This document shows, piece by piece, positions 22,497-33,431 of a DNA stretch of 64,000 nucleotides. The stretch is taken from NCBI GenBank assembly GCA_905221605.1, contig CAJNDS010001580.1, forward strand, positions 325,001-389,000, in the 5' to 3' direction. Both the position numbers and the translations under genes were made by a program. The notes under the pieces were generated by a model. It was given only the letters and a program-made list of their open reading frames with translations. It was not told the origin of the DNA and made no database searches. Every line of letters begins with the position of its first letter. Position 1 is the first letter of the stretch. The DNA is from Symbiodinium natans (taxonomy: Eukaryota; Sar; Dinophyceae; Suessiales; Symbiodiniaceae).

Positions 22497-22577
22497 GGGA
22501 GTCAAGCGCTTTGCTTTGGTGGCGATAGTCTGAAATGGGCGCGACATGTCAGACATCATGCGCTTCTGCTCTTCTGA
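22497..22577 (-). CDS. Exon-like block with SEEQKRMMSDMSRPF
   Basis: Minus-strand frame SEEQKRMMSDMSRPFQTI then ATKAKRLTPS. Charged helix. Edges uncertain. Confidence 0.4.
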
Positions 22578-22904
22578 CTAAGGGTGTTAGGGTCTCAGGG
22601 TTTTTGGGGTCTTTAGGGTATTTAGGGCGTTTAGGGTTTTGGGCTTTTACCGATAATAATTGAGCCCCAAAACCCTACCGGCTGCACGCCAAGAGGCGCC
22701 GATCTCAAGCCCAGGGAAAGTGGTTTCACTCTCCAGACCTTGTATGGCTCATAGGGTTTAGGGTTTAGGGTTTAGGGTTTGGGGGTGTTGGGGGGTGTAC
22801 GGGCTCAAGGGTTTTAAGTGTTAAGCGGCCTAAGCGTTTAAGGGTTGCACGGTTGAAGGGTCGAGCTTCGTGTTTTCCCTCACTTGGGGGTGTATTTGGG
22901 GTGC

Positions 22905-22963
22905 AGAGAAAGCCTCGGTGTAGCTGCCCAGCCAATCCTTAAGCTCCAAGCATCCGCTTCTGT
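22905..22963 (-). CDS. Exon-like block with GCLELKDWLGSYTEAF
   Basis: Minus strand after CTACAG; frame SGCLELKDWLGSYTEAFSAP. Unrecognised. Confidence 0.45.
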
Positions 22964-23103
22964 AGCGCGGGGGCAGGCTATGTCAGACTCGACGAACCCT
23001 AGACTCCTCAAGCCTGAACTACACTCGTAAGCCCCTCAACCCAAACCCCGAGACCCCGAGACCCCTAAACCCTGAACCCTGAACCCTGAACCTCCTCCCC
23101 CCC

Positions 23104-23195
23104 CAGGTGCAGCCCACCCAGCGCGCCACGCCGCCGGCGAGCCGGAAGCGGGCGATGCGGAAGGCTGCAGACAGGAACAGCGAGTTGCCAGAAAC
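23104..23195 (-). CDS. Exon with SGNSLFLSAAFRIARF
   Basis: Minus strand: CTCAG|GTTTCT acceptor, frame VSGNSLFLSAAFRIARF then RLAGGVARWVGCTW, ending at a G-tract. Hydrophobic, possibly membrane-associated. Unrecognised. Confidence 0.5.
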
Positions 23196-23898
23196 CTGAG
23201 TTTTTGTTTTGTGGGGGGAGGGGGGGGGGGGAGGGGGGGAGGGGGGGGGGGGGAGGGGGGGAGGGGTTAGGGTTTAGGGTTTACTGTAGGGTTTAGGGTT
23301 TAAGGTTTAAGGTTTAGGGCTAGTAGGGTTAGTAGGGTTAGTAGGGTTTAGGGTTTCGACAGGGGCTTCGGGCGTAGGCCCAGAAGCCTGCACTTTTGGG
23401 GGTTTGGGGTGTTGGGGAACCCTAAACCCTAAACCCTAAACCCTAAACCCTAGGCCCTAAACCCTTCAACTCCTACAAACGCTTCAAAAAAACCCAATGA
23501 ACCCCAAACCTGTGAGCCCCGGACATGGTCGACGGGCATGAGCTCACTTCCCAGCCACCCTAAACCCGAAACCCTAAACCCTAAACCCTAAACCCTAAAC
23601 CCGAAACCCGAAACCCTAAACCCTAAACCCTAAACCCTAAACTCCTCCTTGAGGGCTTCCGAGGCCCTCTGACTTTTTCTGCCTTCCTTTTCGGGGCAGT
23701 CCCAGCCATGATACGAACCTCCTGTCTGACGAAAGGACCCTAGTAATTATAGTGGCCTAGCAATTAGAATAAGGTGTCGGGCGTTATACTTGTAAAAATA
23801 TGTATATAGGGACACTATAAGGGCATTTGTCACTGTTCCGACCCCCTATATTACACCCTAAACCCTAAACCCTAAACCCTAAACCCTAAACCCCAAAC

Positions 23899-24087
23899 GA
23901 GCTCGCTGAGGCCCCGCGCGGCCACGCCGGTGGGATGGAAGAAGATGGGCCAGCCATCCACTTGCAAGGAGATGCCTCTTTAGGGGTAGGGTTTAGGGTT
24001 TAGGGTGTAGGGTTTAGGGTTTATCGTTTAGGGTTTAGGGTTTAGGGTTGCAAGGAGATGCCTGGGATTGCCTGGGGCACCGTGGCA
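23899..24087 (-). CDS. Two exons joined across a TTTAGGG introner-like insertion
   Basis: Exon 24062-24087 (TVPQAIP) and exon 23899-23975 (ISLQVDGWPIFFHPTGVAAR, then GLSEL). The intron 23976-24061 (86 nt) begins GCATCTCC and ends AAAGAG. The 16-mer TTGCAAGGAGATGCCT is present at 23962-23977 and 24048-24063, so donor AG|GC and acceptor AG|GC are the two copies of one original AGGC. The joined frame is open throughout and uses phase 1. Product unknown. Confidence 0.6.
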
Positions 24088-24833
24088 CTGCAGGGGTTGA
24101 GGGGGTTTGGGGAGATGTAATGTAAGGTCTAGGGATCGAGGGGTTTAGGGGTTTAGGGGTTTCGGGTTTAGGGGTTTAGGGGTTTGGGGATTTAGGGGTT
24201 TAGGGTTGAGGGATGTAGGGATTTACGGATTTAGGGGTTTAGGGATTTGGGGGCTTGCGGGGGTTTAGGGACTTTAGTAGATTTTTGGATTTAGGGGGTT
24301 CAGGGGGTTTAGGGGTTTAGGGTAGGGGCTTTAGGAGGTTTAAGGGGTTTACGCTTTGTGTTTAGGGGGTTTTAGGGGTGTAGGGGTTAAAGGTTTAGGG
24401 GGTTTAGGGTTTTATGGGCTTTAGGGGTTACCGCGTTTTGGGGGGTTTATGGGGTTGAGGGGGGTTTGGGGGGGTAGGGGTTTAGGGTTTAGGGAGTTTC
24501 GGGGTTTTGTGGTTTATGGGCTTAGGGGGTTTAGGGATTAGGGTTTAGGTTTGGGGTTTAGGGATTTCGGGGTGTAGGGGTTTACGGGAGTTTCGGGTTT
24601 ACGAGGGTTGATGGGTTTAGGGTGCTTAGGGCCCCTTTTTGACTGGGTTTCTTTTCTTTAGGGGACGTTGAGAGCTCGCAAGCCCTGACTTTCACACTCA
24701 ACCTAAACCGTGCCCTTAGGGGAGACAAGCACTTCGTTCCGTTGGCTCCATACACCCTCAAGGGTGTAGCCAAAGCTGGAACACTTGTAACCCAATTTAA
24801 TACCTCAACCCAAATATACTGCCACAAAGCAAA

Positions 24834-24929
24834 CCCTAAACCCTAAACCCTAAACCCTAAACCCTAAACCCTAAACCCTAAACCCTAAACCCTAAACCCT
24901 AAACCCTAAACCCTAAACCCTAAACCCTA
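24834..24929. repeat. CCCTAAA array
   Basis: About 13 perfect units, ending at the CG|GTAGGG donor of the exon at 24931. Confidence 0.95.
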
Positions 24930-24930
24930 C

Positions 24931-24995
24931 CGAGGCCCCAGGCCCTTCAGATAGGTCTCCTCCGCGCCATGCGTGCGCGCCAGGTTGATGCTCCT
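24931..24995 (-). CDS. Exon with INLARTHGAEETYLKG
   Basis: Minus-strand frame SINLARTHGAEETYLKGLG; the donor CG|GTAGGG is itself the first unit of the adjoining array. Unrecognised. Confidence 0.5.
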
Positions 24996-26305
24996 CTTTG
25001 CACAGCGAGGTCTGCTTTGACTTCTTAATAACTTGCATGAGTATGTGGACATGCACATATACAGAAGTATTCTATGTAGATGCTCATGTTTTGTTTCTGC
25101 TTATTAGATGTAACCCTAAACCCTAAACCCTAAACCCGCAGTTTCGACCCTTTCAGAGTTTCGCTTGATTGCTCTCAAAGGCGCGGTGCGGAGGCGTGCC
25201 ACCAAATTGTGGTGATGGCGAGGCAGGCTAAGGACCTCAAGAGACCCCAAGGCTTCAACAACAAAACACAAGTAGGTGTAGGGTTTAGGGTTTAGGGTTT
25301 AGGGTTTAGGGTTTAGGGTTTAGGGTTTCGGGTTTCAGGTTTAGGGGTTAGGGTTGAGGGTTGAGGGTTGAGGGTTTAAGGTTTAGAGGGTTTAGGGTGT
25401 AACATATTATGTGCACTTCAGGCCATAAAGTTGCTCATGCTTCAATACATGGAGCCTTTGGGAAAGCTAGGGGAGCTACAGCAAGTTCGAGGACGGTTTA
25501 GGATCAACAGCTGCGGCACATGGTTGGGTTTAGGGTTCAGGTCTTCGGCTTTGGCAGAGTTTGTTGGAGGAGTAACTTAGGCTCGGGTGGAGAGTTGCGA
25601 TTCGACAGGCCGGCCTTTGTGTCTGAGGGCGTATGAGAGTTTAGATTTAAGGTTTTAGGGCATAATTTAGGGCTTAGGGTTCAGGGCTCAGGGCTTAGGG
25701 TTTAATTCGGGCTTAGGGCTTAGGGTTTAGTCAGGGCGTAAAGCTTAGGGTTGAGGGTTCAATTAGGGCCTCAGGGGTTTTTAGGGCTTTCGGGTTTGCA
25801 GGCTTTAGGAATCGTGGCCTGTCCACAGCTGCCGACCTCAACTTGCTTTTGCGAAAGGGCACGGCTGTTTTCTTGCCTTCACTACCTAAAACCTAAACCC
25901 TAAACCCTGCGTAGAGTAGCCTAGAATGCCCTGAAGCAGGGAAAAGTGCGCCTCAGTAATTGAAGTGTAAGGACATGTCGGCTACTCATGAGGTTGTTCT
26001 AGGCTAGGTAAGCCCTATGACTCTGGTGTTCAGGGCCTAGGGGGTGGTGGATCCAAGAAGTAGAGACCCTAAACCCGAAACCCAAGCATACACAGCACTA
26101 GGATGGTCATTGAAAACATTTGCAAAAAAACATTCCTGAATATGATCCTATTAGACCCAATCAGGGAAACCCTAAACCCTAAACCCTAAAACCCTAAACC
26201 CTAAACGCTAAACCCGAAAACCTAAACCCTAAACCCTGAATGGGCCCCGAGAGGCAGGAAGAAGCAAAGCGAAGAGAGGCTCTGCACAGCCAAGGTGGCG
26301 CGAAT

Positions 26306-26429
26306 GGGGTTCCTCCGCTTGTGTTTGCTTAGGGTTTAGGGTTTAGAGTTTAGGGTTTAGGGTTTAGGGTTTAGGGTTTAGGGTTTAGGGTTTAGGGTTT
26401 TGGGGGATTTCGGGGTTCCTCCGCTTGTG
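26306..26429. other. TTTAGGG insertion flanked by an 18-bp duplication
   Basis: GGGGTTCCTCCGCTTGTG at 26306-26323 and again at 26412-26429, identical, around about nine TTTAGGG units. The left flank holds an exon-like block (minus strand EEPHSRHLGCAEPL), for which a GA-AG intron within the duplication would work. The right flank runs quickly into another degenerate repeat. Confidence 0.75.
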
Positions 26430-26999
26430 AGGGTTTGAGTGTTTAGGGGTTTAGGGATTTTGGAAGGGATTTGGGGTTTTAGAGTTTGGGGGTTTTGAGG
26501 TCTTCGCGTCTCAGGGTTCTAGGGGCACTAGGTTTCTTGAAGTTTCGCTTACCTGCGTTCCCCAAGACCAAGAGACCTGTAAGATGCCCTACCCCCATTT
26601 AAGGGTACCCTTAAGGTAGGGTTTAGGGTTTAGGGTTTAGGGCTTAGGGGTTTAGGGTTTAGGGTTTAGGGTTTAGGGTTTAGGGTTCAGGGTTCAAGGA
26701 TTAGGGCCTGTACGGGGGGGCTGGCTGGAAAGCGCTTCAGTATCTAGGCCGAAGCAGGTCTTAGAATCTTTGAAAGCGCCCTGACCGTCTCCTCAACCCG
26801 ACCCTTAAACCTGGAACCCTGGAAACTCTCGAAACCCTCCAAACTCTCTTTCTAAACCCTGGAAACCCTCGAAAATCCCTAAACCCTAAACCCTAAACCC
26901 TAAAACCCCAAAACCCGAAAACCCTAAAACCCTAGAACCCTAAACCCTAAACCCTAAATCCTAAACCCCACACCCCGAACCCCTCAAGCAAGCGGCGCA

Positions 27000-27061
27000 T
27001 GCTTCCGCAGCATCAGCGAGAAGGTGGCAGAGATGAAGGGCGGGAGGAAGATGCCTGTGGA
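27000..27061 (+). CDS. Exon-like block with SISEKVAEMKGGRKM
   Basis: Plus-strand frame CFRSISEKVAEMKGGRKMPV; GTGGAGG occurs at both edges of the following array (27058 and about 27108), and joining there would read on as EALKH. The donor would be atypical (GG). Unrecognised. Confidence 0.4.
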
Positions 27062-27327
27062 GGGGCTTAGGGTTTAAGGTTTAGGGGTTAGGGTTTAGGG
27101 TTTAGGGTGGAGGCATTGAAGCACAGTTGTGGTTGGGATTCGGAGGCTGCTGGCAGGGCTTTTCTGAGTTTGGACGCCGTGGTTTATGGTTTAGGGTTTG
27201 AAGTTTAGGGTTTAGGGTTTAGGGTTTGGGGTTTGGGGTTTAGGGTTTAGGGATATTAAAGGCTCTGAGGTTCAGCGTTGGAGCTTATGGGGCAAGGTGA
27301 GAGGCTTGAATGTGGGCCCTGAGGGGT

Positions 27328-27425
27328 TTCCGAACTTAGGGGTACCTTATTTGGGTCCTTACTATTCAATCAATCCCTGCTATTTGGGGGGACTAAATGG
27401 GAGCTTCCTGTTTTCGTAAACTACG
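27328..27425. mobile_element. MITE-like family 1 copy
   Basis: TTTCCGAACTTAGGGGTACC at the left, TTCCTGTTTTCGTAAACTA at the right, with GGTCCTTACTATT inside. Confidence 0.65.
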
Positions 27426-28437
27426 GCTTCAGAGAGCCCACTTCCTGCTGGTCTCCAAGGAGGACTGCAAGCCTGCACCAGTGAACACAGTCCAACAATT
27501 TGCACCTCTGCTTCCTCCTCCGTACCCCTTGGAATAAGAAGGAAGAACCAACAAGGATCTTTCTCATGGCCATGATGGATCTTCGATTCGCCAAGCCCTA
27601 CACCGTAAACCCTAAAGCGCAACACCTTAAACCCTGAAGGCAAAACAAAACCCTCCAACCTAAAACCCCAAACAAAAACTCAACCCTAAACTCGAGGCGC
27701 CGAAACCAAATCCCCAAACGCTTTTGTTCCATGTTGGGGTATTTAAGGGACAAATATACAGGTCCCAATTCACGGCTCAAATTCAGGGCCCTTGAACCCT
27801 AAACCCGAAACCCGAAGTCTGGCTCGGGGCCTAGGCGGATGCACACATCGGAAGAGCCCTCTCCTCAGCGACACAGGGCATCGCTTTGGGTTTCGCCTCA
27901 GTTCTAAACCCTAGACCCTAGACCCTAAAGCCTGGACCCTAAACCCTAAACACGAAACCCTAGACCCCGACTGTTGAGGGTTTAGGCTTTACCTGGAGTA
28001 GCCTGTCGGCACAATTTTGTTGTTAAGGGCTCATGACTAGCTTTAGGTAGGGTTTAGGTCCCCTGACCCAGAGCTACTAGATGCCAGACCCTGAAGCCAC
28101 ACTGCCAACCGTTGGCATCTTCGTCAAACTGCCCGACAATTGGGACAGGAACCTTCGGGAATCCAAGCCCTAGAACACCAAAACCCTCAAGTCCCTAATG
28201 TTGCAGGCCCACAAGCCCAGACAAATGCCTCAGAGTTCAGGGTGTACCTTTTCTTACCCTAGACCCTAATCCCTACACCCTACACCCTACACCCTAAACC
28301 CTAAACCTTAAACCTTAAACCCTAAACCTAAGAAAGAGCTTCTCAGAAGCCCGGCGTCCGTGCTTGCTTCCCCTGCGCATTGACAGCCGGCCGTAGATCA
28401 ATCCAGCCAAACAGATCCTGCACTGCGCACTAAAGGT

Positions 28438-28540
28438 TTAGGGTTTAGGAGTTTAGGAGTTTAGGAGTTTAGGAGTTTAGGAGTTTAGGAGTTTAGGAGT
28501 TTAGGAGTTTAGGAGTTTAGGAGTTTAGGAGTTTACGAGT
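28438..28540. repeat. TTTAGGAG octamer array
   Basis: About twelve head-to-tail GAGTTTAG units directly after two TTTAGGG units. Confidence 0.95.
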
Positions 28541-28541
28541 T

Positions 28542-28660
28542 TACTTGGTAGGTCTGTACTCATATTCCAATAAGGGCGCCCTGTTTTTGGGGGTTGTTTA
28601 CTTTGTAAGAGAACTTTGAACCCAAAACAGGGGAAAAAGGGTACCACCGAGGCCCAAGTA
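28542..28660. mobile_element. MITE-like family 4, copy 3
   Basis: ACTTGGTAGG ... GGGCGCCCTGTTTTTGGG and, inverted, CCCAAAACAGGGG ... GGTACC ... GGCCCAAGT. Abuts the octamer array. Confidence 0.75.
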
Positions 28661-30282
28661 GAGGGTTTGAGCCAATGTACCCAGATGCTCATGCCCGGAA
28701 TTTGCCGGTAGCATCCTTCAACGATCATATAGCAGGACCCCTAGCAAGAATTTAGGGAATCAGTGCTCCTTGATTGAAGGATGTAAGAAAAGACTCAAGA
28801 TCTGAAGACCCTCAGAAGGGCCTGGCGGGGTTCAGGATGTCAAACCCCAATCCTAATCCCTAAACCCCAAACCGGGGAATATTTGGGGGACTTGAATTGG
28901 GGGGTCCAGAGGTAATTTCAGGATTTGGGGGCCGCTGGCAGGGCTTAGGGTTTAGAGTGTAGGGTTTAGGCCCAGGCTGTAGGGTTCATGGTGTAGGGTT
29001 TGTAAGCCACAGGGTTTGGGGTTAAAAACCAAAACCCAAAACCTAAACCCTAAACCCTACACCCTAAACCCTAAACCCGAAGCCCTAACCCCTCGCAAGG
29101 TCAGCCCAGTGTCAGCGTGAAGAGAGAGCCAAAGGTCACGAACTGTTTGGCCTCTTCCGTGGGAAGGGGCTGCGGATCTGCGGTGTGTGGGAGTTCTTTG
29201 GGCTACATAGAGCTTCGGTTAAAGATGTATGACAGGCCCTAACCCGAAACCCAACCCTAAACCCTAAACCCCAAACCCTGAACCCTAAACCCTAAACCCT
29301 CGGCGGGAGGGTGGGGGGGGGGCTCTAAGGTTAGGGTTTAGGGTTTAGGGTTGAGGGCTTGCGGTTTAGGGTTGAGGGTTGAGGGTTTAGGGGCTTTGGA
29401 AATAAAGCTGCCCCTAAAACAAAAACACAGAATCTCGAAGACCCAAACGTTCGAACCTCTCCGAGCCGAAGCCCCACAGGCCCTAGTCTGATCCCAGCCC
29501 CAAACCCGAAGCCCTCAACCCTAAGACTCAACCCTAGAAGCCCTAAACCCTGAACACGATTTTTTAAAAAGGAACCCTACACCCTAAACCCGAAGCCCTA
29601 AACCCTAAACCCCAATCCTCAAACCCTAAACCCTAAACTCCCAAAAACCTCTCTGAGCCTGACTCCGATAGAGCAGGCGTTTCGGGTCAAACACCTGGGC
29701 GGAGTCAGGTTTTGACTGGTTCGAGGGCTTAGGGTTTAAACGGTTTAGGGCTTCGGGTTTAAGGTGATTTGACTGGTCTCACGGTCTAGGGGTCTAGGGT
29801 TTAGGCCATTTGCTTGGCGTCTCGACCCTAAACCCTGAACCCTAAACCCGAAACCCTAAACCCTAAACCCTATAAACCCTATAAACCCTAAACCCTAAAC
29901 CCTAAACCCCAAACCCCAAACCCTAAAGAAACCACCACCTTCTACCCTCACACCCTGATCACGCTTCAGGCATGGAGCGGTTTATCGAGGGCCTTAGAGT
30001 TCACCTGGCTTCGGGTTTAGGGTTTAGGGTTTAGAGTTTAGAGTTTAGTAGCAGCAACCCTCAAGTAGTCGGTATCACCCATAAACCTGTAGGTTAAGAG
30101 GGTCCCAGATGGTCCCAGGCAGGGTTCTGAGTTCGCCCCTAAACCAGCAGCCCTAAACCCTAAACCCTAAACCCCCTACTTGAACGCCAACCGTCGAAAG
30201 AAAGGTTTGCATCGGGCGGCATGTAGCGTCGGCACCGGTGACCCTGGCTCCTTCGGTTCCAAGGGCTGCACCCAGGACTTGT

Positions 30283-30409
30283 CATGGGTTCCCACCCTCC
30301 TCTATACTACCCCCCTAGATTCCTGGGGGATTTGAAGCCCAATTAAGGCTATTTAGGGGGGGAGCCTAGGGTGGGGTAGTATAGAGCGGGGTAGTAGGGG
30401 AACCCATGA
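30283..30409. mobile_element. MITE-like family 10
   Basis: CATGGGTTCCCACC at the left and GGGGAACCCATG at the right; CTATACTACCCC inside is inverted as GGGGTAGTATAG. A related degenerate copy is at about 4500-4600. Confidence 0.75.
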
Positions 30410-30683
30410 TTGTGAGGTTTAGTCCAAAGAGGGTTTTAGGGCCCAGGGCCCCGTGATTCGCAGCTTGTGTAAGCTAGCCTAAACCCCAAATAAACCCTAT
30501 AAACCATATGAACCCCAGAAACCCTAGAAACGCCTCAATACCCTATAAACCCTATATAAACCCTGTAAACCCTTATTAACCGTATAAACCCTAAATACCC
30601 TATAAACCCTAAATAAACCCTACAAACCCTACAAACCCAAATACCCTATAAAACCTATATAAACCCTATAAACTTTTATAAAC

Positions 30684-30705
30684 CCCCCCCCCCCCCCCCC
30701 CCCCA
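30684..30705. repeat. Poly(C) tract of about 21
   Basis: One of many C/G homopolymers of 14 or more (others near 1299, 4942, 11465, 13946, 17258, 31909, 36154, 37640). Confidence 0.95.
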
Positions 30706-31009
30706 ACAGGGTTTTCGGGCCATCCCGACTCCCTCAAACCTTGGGCTTCACGCCTTGCCGCTCGCGGGCCCGAAGTTGATGGACTCGTCAGTGTCACACC
30801 GCTTTAGGTGCCTTAGCAAGAAGCGTTCGGAGTAGGGTTTAGGGTTTTTAGGGCGCGGGATTGAACAAACACCCGAAAAACCCTAAATCCTGAACCTAAC
30901 CCAACTCCCCGAACTAAACTTTACATCCTAAACCCTGTCAGAATGTGCTCTTTGCGAAGGAGTACCTCGGCGCATGCGCCTCCACGTCGAGGTCCCCGAG
31001 CCCTGGCTG

Positions 31010-31150
31010 CTTGGAGGTTCATGGTACTTATTAACCAACTATAACTGTACTTATAACCCACTTAGAAGCCCCTCAAGTGCCAAAATATGGTTATAATTAC
31101 AATTATCAGTACAGTTATAATTGGTTAGTAAGTACCATGGACCTCCAAGT
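31010..31150. mobile_element. MITE-like family 3, copy 3 (most complete)
   Basis: 141 bp palindrome-like element: CTTGGAGGTTCATGGTACTT and, inverted, AAGTACCATGGACCTCCAAG, with ATTAACCAACTATAACTGTA matched by TACAGTTATAATTGGTTA on the other arm. Confidence 0.9.
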
Positions 31151-31579
31151 GGTCTTTGCAAGGAAAGATTTTGCCGGGCTCTTAGTAGAGAAAGGCTTTA
31201 GGGTTGTCGGGGGTCTTGTAGCGGTTCAAGGGTTGTAGGGGTTAAATGTTGTAGAGGTGTAAAGGTGTGGGGGTGTTGCCTCCCTGAATCTGATCCTCCT
31301 AAGCCCAATAAGGGAAAAGTAAAATGTCCCAAACCCCAACCGACGAGAGAAGGATCTTTAAGCGGGCAAAGGCGTTTGGGGTGCCGTTTTGCCCTGGTTT
31401 CTCGTTTTGCTGCCGCCTTTTTTTTGAGTCGGCGTTGGCTTTGAGAGACCTTCGAGGCTTGCAGGCTCTTGCAAGGGAATAGAAGGTACCTGGAATTCCC
31501 GAACTCCCCACTCAGAATCTCAACCCGCCTATACCCCGAGTAAAGAAACGGGGGCCCTGAAGGGCTCCCTAAACCTTAA

Positions 31580-31667
31580 ACCCTAAACCCTAAACCCTAA
31601 ACCCTAAACCCTAAACCCTAAACCCTAAACCCTAAACCCTAAACCCTAAACCCTAAACCCTAAACCG
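31580..31667. repeat. CCCTAAA array
   Basis: About 12 units. The following block (to 31737) is open on the minus strand with PYALLHPAAQRFKQRG, a weak exon candidate. Confidence 0.9.
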
Positions 31668-32761
31668 CAGCGCCTCGCTGCTTGAAGCGCTGGGCTGCAG
31701 GATGAAGCAGAGCGTAGGGCCTCGGGAACCTGGCATTCGGGTTTAGTTCTAGGGTTTAGGGTTTAGGGTTTAGGGTTTAGGGTTTAGGGTTTAGGTCTCG
31801 GGTTTAGGGTTAAGGGTTTGGGGTTTAGGGAGCATGAAACCGTAAACTCTAAACCCCCCTAACCCCCTAAACCCAAACCCGAAACCCGAAACATTCCCTC
31901 CCGCCCTCCCCCCCCCCCCCCCCGTGTCAGCCGAGGAGCGTTATCCGCTGCTGGTCGGGGAGAGCCTTTGGCTCAGCATCAAGGGAGTTCTCTACCCAGA
32001 TCTTCCAGAACCCCTTCATTCAGGAATATACCCTAATTCATAATGGGGATCCTAGCTGAATGAGTACACACTACATTTTTTGAGATACTGTCATTCTCCA
32101 TAGAACTGAAAGTCTGCACGTTGTGGGGAGGGGCTAGGACACTACGAGCACAAATTATGAGCTTAGTAGGTTTTCTTCTGGCCTCTAGGAGTACAAAGTT
32201 GCTAGTAGGTGGACTTTAGTATATGATATAGGATGGCTCCCCTCTACCAACCCCCCGAGATTGGTAGGTTTCCGAATTTGAGGGTTTTTGCGGGGGTACT
32301 TTTCAGAAACTAGGCCTTTCTCCCCTAAACCTTAACACCCTAAACCCTAGGGTAACGGACCATACATACCCAGATCTTCCAAAACCCCCTAATTAAATAA
32401 ACCCTAAACCGTGAGCCCAAGCCCCTAACTCCGCACCTGTGACCGAAGAAGATCCGGCGTGGACAGGCTCGAGCCGGCAGAGATTGAGGCGCCCGAGAGG
32501 GCGCCGCTATCCTGCAGACGGGCCGGCTTAAGGTTTGGGGTTTTGGGGTTTTGGGGTTCTGGGGCTTAGGGTTTAGGGGGTCTTGTGGTTTAGGGGGTCT
32601 TGTGTCGTATGATCCCGAACACAGGGTTCATGTGGTTTAAAGGCCTCCGAAAACCAGGTTTCAGGCGTGCATACTTGGGTTTAGGGTTTAGGGTTCAAGG
32701 CTTATCCTAAACCCTAAACCCTAAACCCCTAGGCAGATCGGGCTCGAGGACGATAAACACA

Positions 32762-32945
32762 GGGTACTTATTAATCAATTAGAACTGTACTTAAAGGGTT
32801 TAGGGTTTAGGGGTTAGGGCTTAGGGGTACTTATTAACCAAGTAGAACTGTACCTTATGACTGCACTTATAACCATACTAGGGCCTTTAAGTACAGCTAA
32901 AAGTACAGTTTTAGTTGGTGAATAAATACCCTGAACCTCCAAATG
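32762..32945. mobile_element. MITE-like family 3, copy 4, with a TTTAGGG insertion
   Basis: GGTACTTATTAATCAATTAG at 32764 is repeated as GGTACTTATTAACCAAGTAG after about four TTTAGGG-like units (32797-32826), as if an array had been inserted with duplication of part of the left arm. The right end is CTGAACCTCCAAAT. Confidence 0.7.
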
Positions 32946-32965
32946 AGCAAGAGATGCTTCCAGGG

Positions 32966-33064
32966 TTCTTGTGGGAGGGGAGGGTTCAAGGGGGGTATGT
33001 TTTGAAGGCTCCCTCAGCTTCACTAAGGTTCCCAAGGTACCCACCCCTCACTTAAGAACCCCAT
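32966..33064. mobile_element. MITE-like family 6, copy 1
   Basis: GGGAGGGGAGGGTTCAAGGGG ... AAGGTTCCCAAGGTACCCACC ... TTAAGAACCCCAT; the same layout is at 63838-63943, and an array-interrupted copy starts near 36610. Confidence 0.6.
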
Positions 33065-33317
33065 AAGCTGTGGCATAATCTGCAACCAGAGGTCCATGGT
33101 GGTTGACCGTGTGAGTTCGTCCGCAAAGGGGTTGCTGGCACTGCCTAAGGCCGGTTCAGGGCAGCGGAGACACTAAACCCTAAACCCTAAACCCTAAACA
33201 CAAAAACCCTGAACCCTAAACCCCAAACCCTAAACCCTAAACGCTAAACCCTAAATCCTAGGCTACCCAGGTCAAGCGCCTCACGAACCTGATCAGGGAA
33301 CATTTCCTTAACCAGGC

Positions 33318-33431
33318 TCGGAAGCAGAGTTACCATATTCTACTAAGGGCACCATGTTTTTGGCTTGGTTTCTTTACAAGGGAACCTTGTACCAAAAAAC
33401 AGGGGAAAGGGTACCACTGGGCTACCAAGCT
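33318..33431. mobile_element. MITE-like family 4, copy 4
   Basis: GGGCACCATGTTTTTGGC, TTTACAAGGGAACCTTG and CCAAAAAACAGGGGAAAGGG, ending GGGCTACCAAGC. The uninterrupted spacer here is the reference for the split copy at 1619. Confidence 0.75.
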
